DNA of 45,208 bases, from positions 190,436 through 235,643 of the forward strand of contig BFEA01000317.1 of NCBI GenBank assembly GCA_003427395.1, given 5' to 3'. Shown here in pieces: positions 12,001-20,463 of the stretch. Position 1 is the stretch's first letter; the number at the start of each line of letters is the position of its first letter. Origin of the DNA: Chara braunii. Lineage: Eukaryota; Streptophyta; Charophyceae; Charales; Characeae. The position numbers and the translations under genes were made by a program. The notes beneath the pieces are model-generated. The model searched no databases, had not been told where the DNA came from, and was given only the letters and a program-made list of their open reading frames with translations.

Positions 12001-12083
12001 TGAGGGCCACCAAGGGAGACTCTTCCCGTTCCCTGAACTACAAACGGTGGCCTGCTCTGGAGCGCACGCCTGCCGCCTTCCAT
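113..12083 (-). CDS. CAMKL (SNF1/AMPK/MARK-like) Ser/Thr protein kinase, five coding exons
   Basis: This should be a cytosolic or nuclear serine/threonine kinase; its substrate is unknown. Joining 12083-11855, 10853-8954, 3607-3287, 2354-2123 and 658-113 gives 1075 residues with phases 1, 2, 2 and 0 matching at every GT-AG junction. Residues 1-614 are low-complexity Ser/Pro/Thr, with a Gln/His-rich stretch. The kinase domain is ~616-868: glycine loop GEGGFCKV (623-630), VAIK Lys645, helix-C Glu664, probable gatekeeper Met693, HRDIKLEN (737-744), DFG (757-759), APE (781-783). A UBA-like segment follows at ~898-942. Kinase plus UBA is the SNF1/MARK/SIK arrangement. The T-loop reads LRVHCGSP, with Val772 where the family has the activating Thr. 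No KA1 domain is visible. The TGA at 115-113 could be bypassed by an exon beyond the window edge. The ATG choice is inferred. Kinase identity is near certain; the exact N and C termini are not. Confidence 0.9.
941..1142. mobile_element. TTAA-flanked MITE, family B, copy in kinase intron 4
   Basis: The ends are ACCACCAGTACCTGGCCCATAC on the left and the inverse of GCCACAGTAGTTGGCCCAGC on the right, each bounded by TTAA (937-940, 1143-1146). The element is about 202 bp and non-coding. It lies inside intron 2122-659 of the kinase gene. Confidence 0.75.
1374..1395. repeat. (CT)n microsatellite in kinase intron 4
   Basis: A short uninterrupted CT run inside the intron. Confidence 0.9.
1913..1989. 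repeat. 77-nt homopolymer T run (poly-A on the gene strand)
   Basis: An uninterrupted T run of about 77 bases in intron 2122-659. On the transcribed strand it is poly-A. It could be a retroposed tail or a slippage tract; no target duplication is obvious. Confidence 0.9.
2123..2354 (-). CDS. Kinase coding exon 4 (C-lobe end and Pro-rich linker)
   Basis: The acceptor is gtgtcgttgcag (AG at 2356-2355), and the exon opens G-TCC-AGC-AAA. It encodes SSKEDLCQKIINGSYRAPDW, the C-lobe segment DLLAGMLTTDPAQRLTLTQV, and the terminal HSWV. These match the end of CAMKL kinase domains, including the Arg of the DPxxR motif. A proline-rich linker (PLPPPPLL) follows, leading to the UBA-like exon. The donor is GAC|GTAAGT at 2122, phase 0. 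Length is 232 nt, consistent with phases 2 and 0. Confidence 0.92.
2700..3245 (-). repeat. Decayed tandem copies of kinase exon 3's end and donor
   Basis: Intron 3286-2355 holds several diverged copies of the sequence around the exon-3 donor. The clearest (2751-2800) translates on the minus strand as FAIISGYPPFYPG against the true FAMISGYLPFYAG and keeps a GTGAGT donor. Two others (about 2905-2945 and 3146-3205) have broken frames; the latter has lost its donor. A donor-like remnant also lies at 2703-2728. Shared flanking words (aggacaaacatta, aagtcaaaggt) show the copied unit reached into the intron. I infer local tandem duplication followed by decay. Confidence 0.7.
3287..3607 (-). CDS. Kinase coding exon 3 (catalytic core and activation loop)
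   Basis: The acceptor is ttttgatgcag, with the exon opening G-CTG-GAG-GAG. That G completes the Lys codon left by exon 2, giving the continuous helix ARKKLEESEARRFL. The exon carries HRDIKLENLL, DFGLS, the activation segment, APE and the DVWSLG helix-F motif, so every catalytic residue is present. It ends at GCA-GG before GTGAGT at 3286, phase 2. The activation loop has Val in place of the LKB1-site Thr (LRVHCGSP against the usual LxTxCGSP). Four related exon-end sequences lie in tandem here; this is the only one attached to a full exon. Confidence 0.93.
4313..4806. mobile_element. Mutator-like MITE with 9-bp target duplication
   Basis: The element starts TAGGTCGTTTTCCCGGGC and ends GAAAATTTTCCTAG. 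It is flanked by GTCACAAGC (4304-4312) and GTCACAGGC (4807-4815), a 9-bp duplication with one mismatch. GC-rich ends surround an A/T-rich core containing a gatgtgaccctcagcc-like word on the minus strand. That word is shared with the elements at 7815, 23125, 40536 and 43056. It is non-coding and lies in kinase intron 8953-3608. Confidence 0.7.
4947..5068. repeat. Two (CT)n tracts around a single N, probable assembly duplication
   Basis: Two CT runs (4947-5007 and 5034-5068) are each followed by the same ttccgcagacaaatcc segment, with one N at 5033 between them. A third copy of that segment precedes the first run near 4887. The repeat at the N looks like an unmerged overlap. Confidence 0.8.
5107..5135. 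mobile_element. Solo left end of a TTAA-flanked MITE
   Basis: TTAA followed by ACCACCAGTACTTGGCCCAG is a perfect family end. No matching right end is visible in the next few hundred bases, so this is a truncated copy. Confidence 0.55.
5812..6017. repeat. (CT)n and (GA)n pair in inverted orientation
   Basis: A CT run (5812-5856) is followed about 100 bases later by a GA run (5954-6017). They are reverse complements and could pair into a long hairpin. This lies in kinase intron 2. Confidence 0.85.
6418..6535. repeat. tRNA-like (SINE-type) sequence, both strands
   Basis: On the plus strand, tatctcagctgg resembles a pol III A box and GGTTCGAATGG (about 6465-6475) a B box. On the minus strand, TGGCCTAGTATT and GGTTGGATTCC form a second weaker pair. 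I read this as tRNA-derived SINE debris, not a functional tRNA: no full cloverleaf is apparent. Confidence 0.4.
6871..7412. mobile_element. GC-rich element with imperfect ends and internal minisatellites
   Basis: The left end (tggttgcatccctgccgacc) and the right end (ggtcggcgtgtgcaacact) are imperfect inverted repeats. Inside are two 42-bp tandem units (6891-6974), a G-rich stretch with many gggg runs (7090-7300), and a single N at 7175. No coding potential is seen. Confidence 0.45.
7815..8088. mobile_element. Mutator-like MITE (274 bp) with 10-bp target duplication
   Basis: The element begins TAGGCTACCAGAGTGACCCGG and ends GGCTAGTAGCCTT. It is bordered by a perfect GTTATCTGGC at 7805-7814 and 8089-8098. 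Its length, 274 bp, equals that of the copy at 23125-23398. The core is A/T-rich with no ORF. It lies in kinase intron 2. Confidence 0.85.
8281..8397. mobile_element. Foldback element with ~48-bp arms
   Basis: Arm gcctaccttcttcccccgaa (8281 onward) is matched in reverse complement by the sequence ending at 8397, with a loop of about 15 bases. It sits next to a dispersed word at 8238 (aacatctgttaaaattggg) that recurs near 12397 and 14816. Confidence 0.7.
8954..10853 (-). CDS. Kinase coding exon 2 (disordered N-region and kinase N-lobe)
   Basis: This is the largest exon, 1900 nt. It encodes a Ser/Pro/Thr/Gln/His-rich region followed by the kinase N-lobe: glycine loop, VAIK lysine, helix-C REIKVLKRL, hinge VIMEYASGGSLLDYV. 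The donor is exact: AGG-AAG-AA then GTGAGT starting at 8953, phase 2. The 5' border lies in tttgatgtaggtgcaggttctgcag, which offers three AGs (ending at 10854, 10848 and 10839), all keeping the same frame. I chose the first. Alternatively the exon reads through from ATG 10914, which has an in-frame TAG six bases upstream; that would make a 5'-terminal coding exon starting MHMASHSIWEL. The frame stays open throughout, so the exon is intact. Confidence 0.9.
11335..11705. repeat. Short tandem duplications in kinase intron 1
   Basis: Two imperfect duplications are visible: aatgcaaggaggacaaa (near 11337 and 11366), and a ~63-bp unit containing gctgcttgtaaacaa (11592-11645 and 11656-11704). Nothing else is recognised in this intron. 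Confidence 0.6.
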
Positions 12084-12085
12084 CA
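11855..12085 (-). CDS. Kinase coding exon 1 (N-terminal low-complexity, residues 1-76)
   Basis: The exon is predicted from an excellent acceptor on the minus strand: a pyrimidine-rich tract ending ttctctgtgcag, with AG at 12087-12086. It is followed two bases later by ATG (12083) opening MEGGRRALQS. It ends at CTC-G before the donor GTATGT at 11854. The 76 residues are Ser/Pro/Ala-rich like the start of exon 2, and the dangling G completes a Gly codon with the GT that opens exon 2. An acceptor just before the ATG implies at least one upstream non-coding exon, which I could not locate. The exon could also begin further upstream in the same open frame (to 12149). There is no homology support, only splice signals, phase and composition. 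Confidence 0.6.
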
Positions 12086-12480
12086 CTGCACAGAGAAGAC
12101 CCAAAAGCAAGTCCTTAAGCATCCAAAATTGGCCACACTGTTCATCCATGGTCAGGCAAACTTGAAGGCTGTCATCCTAACAATTCTTCAACTTGCTATC
12201 CCACCAAAGCCAAGGCTTAATAAGAAAAACACCGAAGAAATTCGCTACAGCCACGATCACAATTTCCACAGCACTGCCAATTCACTGCAAAAATCATGCA
12301 AACACAAATGCAGGCACTCACTGGTTAGAGCTTAGGTTTTACGGGCTGCGTCACGCGGACTAATCTTAATGAAAATGGCCAAAAGTGTCCTTTGCGACAT
12401 CCGGTTAAATTGGAACGATACAGAGAATATCACACACATAAATCAAAAAATGGTACAAATTATTATAGACCCGGTTACAA

Positions 12481-12654
12481 ACCACCACTGCGTTCGCCGG
12501 CTATTTGCTCCCGACACTCCGGTTCAGATGCCGTGTCAAGTGGATCTCGGCCAACCAGAGACCAAAATGGCTGGTGGTGCCAGCCAAAAAAAGGGAGAAA
12601 ATGCACCCAGGCCAGTTCGCTTTTTTGACAAAAGAGACTCCGATGTACCGGTGG
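12481..12654. mobile_element. TTAA-type MITE, family B, decayed ends
   Basis: The left end is ACCACCACTGCG and the right end GATGTACCGGTGGT. The centre holds the family-B palindrome AATGGCTGGTGGTGCCAGCC. The flanking TTAA sites are degenerate. Confidence 0.55.
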
Positions 12655-13198
12655 TTGAATTTTTCAGACATTACACCTCCTCCAAGTTTGCAAGGGGCCA
12701 GATACGCCCTTGCTGGCACATGCTTTCAAGGTTGTCGTGTTGTGCAACCCGGACTACGAGAGAAGAAGGTGGGGGCGCACCCACGCTGGCCAGATGGCCA
12801 GGAGAGGAGTCAAGGGGGGGGGAGGGGGGAGGGGGCGCATCCAGGCTGGGCGTCCTCTAAGAAGAAGAATAAATGGAGGCTTCCAAGACAAAAGTTGGCA
12901 CAAACCAGACGTATTTTTTTGACAACCTTTCAGGCTATGGGAAGGGCAGGTTCGGTCACAGATCCGTTTCGCAAAGTACGCTCGGCACCAGTTGGTCCTG
13001 AACAAGTATGTCAGTCCCACCTGTCAGCTTTCTTATGTCTCAGCCTCCGTTGAGCACTACATCTTCATTCCCCCCACACGACACCCGGTCATTATATCTG
13101 CATTTACAGAAACCATCATGACCGGTAGTTCTGGTCAGGTAAAAGGGACTATATTAGCTCTCACTCTATTATCTTATAGCTCTAACATACCAATTTGG

Positions 13199-13302
13199 AC
13201 TGACCGTAGCAGAATGCTCTAGACCTCCTTTCACACCGTAAACCACCAGGATTGACCATAGCAGAATGCTCTACACCTCCTTTCACACCGTAAACCACAG
13301 AC
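13199..13302. repeat. Two tandem 52-bp units
   Basis: The word gcagaatgctct with ctcctttcacaccgtaaacc is repeated once. A second pair (gtgctaccaaggaggctacc near 13350 and 13433) lies just downstream. Confidence 0.7.
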
Positions 13303-14404
13303 TGAGAGAGTCAATCCACATCTCCAGTTGCAGCCATAGCTGGCAGCAGTGCTACCAAGGAGGCTACCACCACAGAGCTGGAAGACTTGGAAGACCCCCA
13401 TCACGACCTCCAACGACACCCATATCCAGCAGGAGTGCTACCAAGGAGGCTACCACCATAGCTGGAGAGAGGGAGGAGATGCACTGTAGCTGGGAGGATG
13501 GAGAGCACATTTAGAAAGCTTACGAGAACTACACCCGGTTATCATTGAGGTGGAGTTTGGGCAAGATTCACCTATATCCGAAAATGGGAGAGACGTGGCA
13601 ACCTGAGGGAGTTGCATTCGCCTTGGACACTTGAACAAATAACCAATTATGTTCATCTCCGCCTGAGCACGATTTCAAATTCCCAGCTACTTTGATCCAA
13701 CAAACTCAGCTCAGGCCCAGCAGACGGACAAGGTCGCCAGCGCGGAGCAAAGCTATACAGTTTCACACCCGGATCAATTTGTTTCGCCTGGTGCGAGGCT
13801 TTAATCCGGATCTGGGAAGAGGCTCATACGAACTAGTGGTTTAAGCTTTCAGTCTACCATGAGATATGTCTAGGTAGTGAGATATACTTAAAGGACCAGT
13901 ACATCCAAAAGCCTCTTTTTTTCGTGGCGTACTTGCACTGCATGCCGCACTTTTTTCCCTTTTTTGGCTGGCTCTGCCAGCCATTTGGTCCAGTAGCCCC
14001 GAGTCAAGGATTGGCTCGATTTCGATTTTCAAGCTTGACCGAGTGATCGGATCAAAATCCCTAGTGTACGTGGACTCCTGAGCTTCTTGCCCAGGTTATT
14101 TCCTGGCACCACGCACAAAACATGGTGCAATCTCTTTGTGCACATGGACTCACAATTCAGCCCTTCAGCCTGAAATTTAGGAGCTTCCAACGGAATCTAG
14201 GTTGAAATTGAGTGGAGGTACATCCACAAGGTCCTACTATCCTCTGCCCACTTCTGAGGGCAGGTTCGATTGTAAAGTCTCCTTGCAGATATTTTTCAGG
14301 GTTCCTTTTATACTGTTCCTCTTTTTTTTGGGCTTTTCTTCGGCTTCTTTTTCCTTGGCAGATCAAATTGTCCGGATCTTGCTCCAAAAGTTTGGAACCC
14401 TTAA

Positions 14405-14551
14405 ACCACCAGTAATTCCTGAAGTCGTGCCCATAACCAAGCCGCTACTTTAACGTACGGACCACTACAGAAGCGCCCAAATTCATCCAACTAGAAATGC
14501 TTCTACTCTATTTTTTTCCCGCGGCCGATAGCTGGGCCAAGTACTGGTGAT
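14405..14551. mobile_element. TTAA-flanked MITE, family A
   Basis: TTAA (14401-14404) precedes ACCACCAGTAATTCC. The right end ATAGCTGGGCCAAGTACTGG is followed by TTAA (14552-14555). It is the reverse orientation of copies at 32001 and 38580, with the shared core actagaaatgcttctact. Confidence 0.75.
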
Positions 14552-14936
14552 TTAAAAATATTTGTCCACACCTAGCACAGATTTTGGAAGATTCCCTTTG
14601 CCAAGCAGAAAATGGCTATAAATTATAAGCAATGAGAACATATTCCTGACCCTTACCTGACTTGTCCACATTTCCAAGGCGGTGACAAATCTACTGAATG
14701 ATCCAGGATACTGGGATGGCACGGGTTCAAAAAATTCACACCCCTTCATAACAAAGTTGAGGCCAAAAACTATCGTCACCCTCGCACCCAAAAATGGGGA
14801 GGAGAAGAATGCTTTGGGACATCCGTCAAAATTGGAATGATACAGCGAGCATTAGCATGTCCCCTGTGCCAGAAAAAAAGGAAAGGAATAAAGAGAGATG
14901 CAAAATGCTGAGGAGATTACCATGACTGGTAGGGAA

Positions 14937-15555
14937 GGACACTGCACATAAGCCATAAAACGACACCCTCGCACCCAAAAAAGAAACACGTGTCCATCAC
15001 AATCCCACACACTTCAGTCTTCCCGTTGCTGCACCGAACATGCACAGTAGACCTGCGGATTCAGCATACTTTTCAGCCTGACCGTTGAACCACCCAAACT
15101 GGAAGGAACTGCACATAAGCCACTAAACGACACCCTTGCACTCCAAAATAGAATAGAAGCTTCGCAACAGGTTGACATCACAATCCTACACACTTCAGTC
15201 TTCCGATTGCCGCATCGAATGTGCATAGTAGACCTGCGGATTCTGCATACTTCAGCCTGACGGTCGAAAGCACCCAATCTGGAAGGTTGCCGCATCAAAC
15301 CTGGGAACAATATGCATGTGAACACTCCCAACCTCCGCAACATTCAATCCAGAAAAGAGGGTGGGGTTTTGACCACTACCATCCTCCTCCACAAGATTCA
15401 ATCCAGAAAAGAGGGTGGTGGTCTTACCGTGACTGTAGTGTGGGCTCGGCGCAATAACCACAACTGGCAATCGGATAGCCAACTGAACAGGCTAGGTGAA
15501 ACAGGGCCAGCCTCCTCCACAAGATTCAATCCAGAAAAGAGGGTGGTGGTCTTAA
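14937..15555. repeat. Imperfect tandem and short-unit repeats
   Basis: A unit of roughly 170-180 bp (containing cacttcagtcttccg and agtagacctgcgg) occurs twice (14937-15075 and 15102-15255). The word attcaatccagaaaagaggg then recurs near 15342, 15388 and 15522. Confidence 0.65.
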
Positions 15556-16010
15556 CGTGACTGGCACAAACCTCACCCTATTCAACAGCTCCTTGCCAAA
15601 GGAAAGGGCTTTTCATTGGCTTAGTTCTTCTTCAGCCAGACGAGTCAAGCAACACATTTTTCACCTCAACACAGCTTACTATTCTGAAAGTATCGTTCAA
15701 TATTCTCAGAAGGGAAGCTGTTCATCCCAGGCAGGGATTCCAACTTGTCAAACATGTTGGACGAGGATGCATATCGCAGTGCAGTGTGAGCATACTGACC
15801 AACTACCTATCTGTTGAGCAAGCTGTGAAGAGAGAAAAACAACATTTTTCTATTTCAACATAGAACTGCTATAGAACTCGTACACTGTCAAGCTGCCTAG
15901 GTTTGTAACGAATTCAAGCTTAACCTCCTGAGTTACTGCAACAAGTCGAACATTGTTCACCGAGTGCTCCAACCAGACAGATCCGCTAGGCCGAACCCCG
16001 AAGGATGAAG

Positions 16011-16525
16011 CATGTGCCATGCCGCGTAGGACAAAATAGTTGGGAGCCGTACTGGATGTTTAAACAACCAGTACCTGGCCCAGCTATCGGCCGCGGCGCT
16101 TCCCGTATACGCGCCTCGCCATTTGGGCTTCCGCCTGCCGGACCGCATTGGCTGGAGGCCGCAAGCAAAACGAAAAAGAAAATTGCGACGGCGGTTCGGC
16201 AGGACTTGGCTCGCAGCGTGCTGGAGGCTCGGATTCAATAGCTGAGCGAGGTACTGGTGGTTTAAGGACCTAGTTGCACTACTTCCCATTCACCGCAATC
16301 CGCGGCCAATGCGTGGCCAGTTAAAAACCTAGAATTATGGCGAGTTGCTGTGGAAGCAAAATAGTGGCGCAAAAGTGCAACCACGGATGCAACTCGCCAC
16401 AATTCTAGGTTTTTTAGTGGGCCACGCATTGGCCGCGGATTGCGGCGAACCGGAAGTAGTGCAACTAGGTCCTTAAACATCCAGTACGGCTCCCAGCTAT
16501 TTTGTCCTATGCGGCGTGGCACATG
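16011..16525. mobile_element. Long foldback element carrying a nested MITE
   Basis: The outer arms start catgtgccatgccgcg and end cggcgtggcacatg and pair over about 145 bp. The left arm is split by the family-B MITE at 16064-16261; the right arm keeps the uninterrupted sequence. A related, more decayed copy lies at about 16607-16945. Confidence 0.8.
16064..16261. mobile_element. TTAA-flanked MITE, family B, nested, with empty site present
   Basis: This 198-bp element starts ACAACCAGTACCTGGCCC and ends GAGGTACTGGTGGT. TTAA lies on each side (16060-16063, 16262-16265). The uninterrupted target GGATGT-TTAA-GGACCT is preserved in the partner arm (reverse complement around 16467-16482). One TTAA in the empty site and two in the filled site show a 4-bp TTAA duplication. 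Confidence 0.9.
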
Positions 16526-17550
16526 TTAGAAGTCCATAATAAAAACGTAACTTTTGTTTTTCTAGGAGTCTAATATTGTACTGTCTGCCAAATCCCCAGC
16601 AATACTTCGCCAGTAAAAAAACTAGAATCATGGCGAGTTGGAGGCTTGCCACTGTTTTGCTTCCACAGAAAACTTAAAACTTTGTCTGCGGAATCTCCAG
16701 CCGTGCATCGATGGAATCGCCAAGAAGTGGTTTTGTGGAAGGACCACAAGGATGACCCTGCACAAAACAGAAGCAGAGAGCCAGGAACTCTCCATGCTCT
16801 GTGGCTGATTGAAAAAGGGAACTTGTCGACAGTTCTGACGAGTTTGGCGATCAAGTGCAACCACGCACCTACTCACTAACTTGACTGGCAAGTAGTGTAA
16901 CTAGGCCCTATCTGGCATTGTGCCACGAATAGCTGGGCAGGTACTCCTGGTCTACAAAAGGCAGACTGTCAGGTTCAGAAGCAAAACACACAAGACCACC
17001 CATGCCATCAGATCTTCTGACATGTGACTGCCACACATTCAAGTAGGTAATTCGACACCCAGCATTCAGTCCTTTCAATGGCGGAGACTTGCTCAGTGGG
17101 GAAATCAGCACCCCAGGCTGAGACAGTCCCATAAGACTACCAAAGGTGGCAGTTACCATTATCCCCTCCCCCCTCGTGTGCAGGCTGATGTACAGGAAAA
17201 AACTACAGGTGGCAGTACAGAAGACCCTACCAGAGACTCACCCGAAAATAGATCAGAAAAGCTTCGATCAGGAAAGAACCTAAATAAACTTCATTTTTTA
17301 CCATTTCACTTTTTGTTTCCTTTTTCAAGGCTAATTCTTTCAAGCCCAACCCAATTAAAAAAATCACCTGTCAGGCTGTCACATATGAACAGGACGGCCT
17401 TTCGTACCTTTTTATTATCATTATACACCGTAGCAGCCAGCCCGTGTCCAAGCCTCCAACGAGGGAACATGCAGGGGCTGCAACCAACCTGCAAGTGGAT
17501 GATGCCAGCTAGGGTGACCGAGCTTCTTGAATGGGCGAGTCGTTGTGCCT

Positions 17551-17705
17551 CCACTCCCGTCCCCTCCCCTTACGAGCATCAGCAGTCTCTACCCAATGCC
17601 GCTAGTGGGCACCCTCCACTCCCGTCCCCTCCCCTTACGAGCATCAGCAGTCTATGCCCAATGCCGCTAGCGGGCACCAACAACCTATCTCTAGGTGGCG
17701 GTCGC
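17551..17705 (-). repeat. SINE-like fragment, reverse orientation, with internal duplication
   Basis: The reverse complement matches the body of the SINE-like element at 33990-34346 (words catcagcag, caatgccg, ctatctctaggtggc). It carries two tandem 65-bp units starting at 17551 and 17616. Confidence 0.6.
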
Positions 17706-19086
17706 CAAACTGGCACCCGTGTCCAAAAACAAACAGGTGAAGGAAGGGTGTGCCAGTGGATTGCAGTCCAGGACCTGCTCCACTTCCCAGAATCAAATTA
17801 CTAAAACCACAAACTAGCGACAAGGTACCGTAAATGGGGCCGTTTTAGGAGAAGTGGACTTCTCGACCCCGTGGCAAATATTCGATAAAAGAGGTTGTCT
17901 CATGGCCAGCCCAGCCATTTGAACCTTCAGAGAGCTTTTCCCTTAAACAGGCACTCTTTCGCATGGTAATGCACCCTCCAAGTCTTCCAATCCCACCGCA
18001 TTAGCCACCACTCCAATGACTCCACTGTTTGCTGTTTTAGCCTTTAGGGCTATTTTTAGCAACTTTCTCATCACTGGGTTTTTCTTCAAACAGTACGGAT
18101 TGGTCCCTACTACAGGATTTGAAGCTGACCCTCTCAACTATAAACCAGAGAAAATTTTGAAAAATAAAGGCAACTACTCCTTTTCTCAAGTTTTCCATGT
18201 GCAAACCTGAACTTTACACATTCAGCATTCCTAGAGCCTTTCAGCAATTTCAATGTCGTCAACACATTTCAAACCAAACCGGTTCCGTACAAGTGTCAGT
18301 AGCCAGCACTTTCAATGTCTGTCAAAAACCGAAACCGACAAATGGCCTTATCTGATCCCCGGATAAATCTAGGTGTACTGCTTACCCCTCAACAAACATA
18401 CCCCTCCACTGGCTTCTCGCTATTTTTTGGTAGTTTCTTGACACTTCTCTGATCGATCCTGTTCACAGGAGTGATTCCCAAAAGATTTTTCTCTTTTTTC
18501 TCCCTCGACTGATGGCATCACTCAAGTTCGCTTGCGAATGCAGCTCCTCACAACTGGCATGAGTATCATAGCATTCTCGAACACCCGGTCTGACATATTC
18601 AGAAACGGTGAACTCAAAGGGCAACATACACATGAAGAGCCGGTTCCCGCCTGCACATCTTTGCCATGCTGAAGAGGGACATTACCCAAGAGGATTCCCT
18701 TTCGACCGCCCAGGGCAGGGAAGAGCTGACTCACTTTAAATTTCAAGGATGTCCCTGGCCCGTAAGCACCAACCCTCCCCTCCAATACTGTCACGCCTTC
18801 ATAACCCACTGCTGCAACCGAAGAGTTTCTAACCCTCTGCTTTGGTTGCACCGTCGCCGGTCCCATACCTCAAAGCCCTGGCAGGTTTCCGTCCTCCAAA
18901 TTTTCAGGTGAAATGCAAGTTGAGACCTGACTAATTGACAGACATCCCATCCGGCAAACTACTATCCTGATCGAGAGCAGTGTGTCCACTCTACATGCTC
19001 CCAGCCATGCACTCCTCACACTTGTATTCTTTCGCCTGCAGTGAACAGGTTCCATCACCACGCGCAGACAGTAAAGAGTTGCTTGC

Positions 19087-19240
19087 TGCTCTTCATACAC
19101 TATGCCATGACCTTCAAGGCAATTTCAATGCTAACCACTGCTCTCCATACACTTTGCCATGGCTTCAAAGGCAATTTCAAGGCTATCCACTGCTCTTCAT
19201 ACACTATGCCCTGATCTGAAAGGCAAATTTCAATTCTATC
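19087..19240. repeat. Three tandem ~52-bp units
   Basis: The words tcttcatacactatgcc and aaggcaatttcaa recur three times with small changes. Confidence 0.75.
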
Positions 19241-20053
19241 AGCTAGGGAGAGTTCGAGTCGTTTTGTAGTGTCTCCAATTCATTTTCTCCAAGGGTGAGG
19301 GCCACAATCAAACATAGACTGTGTGAGTGTGTGTGTGTGCAAAACCACCAATACATGACTCCAACCAACTTTAAAATCTCAATTAAGCCTCCCCTAAAAC
19401 TTCGGAGGCTGAGGGCAACTGGTCCAAAATGGCTGGGGCCGCCAGCCAAAACAACACACTAGCGTTTCGAAAAAAACTTGGTGCGCAATTTGAGGCTCAT
19501 GGATATAGGCTCGAAGGAAAATCTGTTGGCAGTAATGTAGACTCTACGATCTTCTACGGCTGAGCTCCATCTAGCCTGCCTTCCTTGGCAAGCCATCACC
19601 AATGTGTGCCCACACATTTCAAACCACCAAGGGTGAGAGCTACAACACACTGTAGACTATACGATCTTCTAGGGCTGAACGTCACCTATAGCATGCCTGC
19701 CTTGGCATGCCATCGAAAATGTGTGTGCATGCATTTTAAACCAACACTACCTTTCCCAAGCAAAGTCGATAATTGAAACTGCGAAATTCTGAAGACTTCG
19801 GATGAACAGTGCTACCGAACCGAACTGGCTGGTGGCGCCAGCCAAAGGAAGAGGGGAGGGAAATGCAACCCTAGCTGTGATTCCTTTAACACGTGTGTGG
19901 AATCCCCCTCGACAGCATGAGGCTCCAAGCTAGTGGTGGAAGCGAGAAGATTTGAGCGAGAAGATGCATGTGCACATGTGTGCTTGTGTGTCGTGTCATT
20001 TGTTCATGTAAATCCATGTAAGAATTTAATTTTCGAGAATGTCAAATCATTGA

Positions 20054-20254
20054 ACCACCAGTACTTAGCGCATACATCGACCGCGGGCGTTTCCCGTTAA
20101 CGCGCCAAGACCGATGGGCTTCGGGGTACCAGACCACAATGGCTGGAGGCGCCATCCAAAATTGAAACAAAACACCGCGCCGTCGGTTCGGCAAAACTTG
20201 GCGCGTAGGGCGTTTCCCGGCTCAGCATCAATAGTTGGGCCAAGCACTGGTGGT
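20054..20254. mobile_element. TTAA-type MITE, family B
   Basis: The left end ACCACCAGTACTTAGCGC follows a mutated TTGA. The right end AATAGTTGGGCCAAGCACTGG leads to TTAA (20255-20258). The centre keeps aatggctggaggcgccatcc. Length is 201 bp. Confidence 0.8.
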
Positions 20255-20278
20255 TTAAGCAAGTAAACCAGCAATTAA

Positions 20279-20463
20279 ACCACAAGCACATTTCCTGGCC
20301 ATTGTTTCATAGTCGCGCCGTGCATGCACCCACAACATGGGCTCTGCCTCCAGAACAAAATGGCTGGCAGCACCAGCCAAAAGGAGTCCTGTTGCGGCTC
20401 CTCTTTTTTGGGCGCGCATCGCATTTCCACCCCCAAAGAAATGTAGCTCAAACGTACCGCTGG
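20279..20463. mobile_element. TTAA-flanked MITE, family B, adjacent copy
   Basis: TTAA (20275-20278) and TTAA (20464-20467) bound ends ACCACAAGCACATTTCC and ACGTACCGCTGGT. The central palindrome is aatggctggcagcaccagcc. It lies 20 bases from the previous copy. Confidence 0.75.

Noticed and set aside
17178-17804. 208-codon open frame on the plus strand
   Set aside because: Its 3' half is the reverse SINE-like fragment with a 65-bp duplication; no domain or composition signal.
18522-18866. 114-codon minus-strand frame with protein-like composition
   Set aside because: No domain, no flanking exon with compatible splice sites; length within chance expectation.
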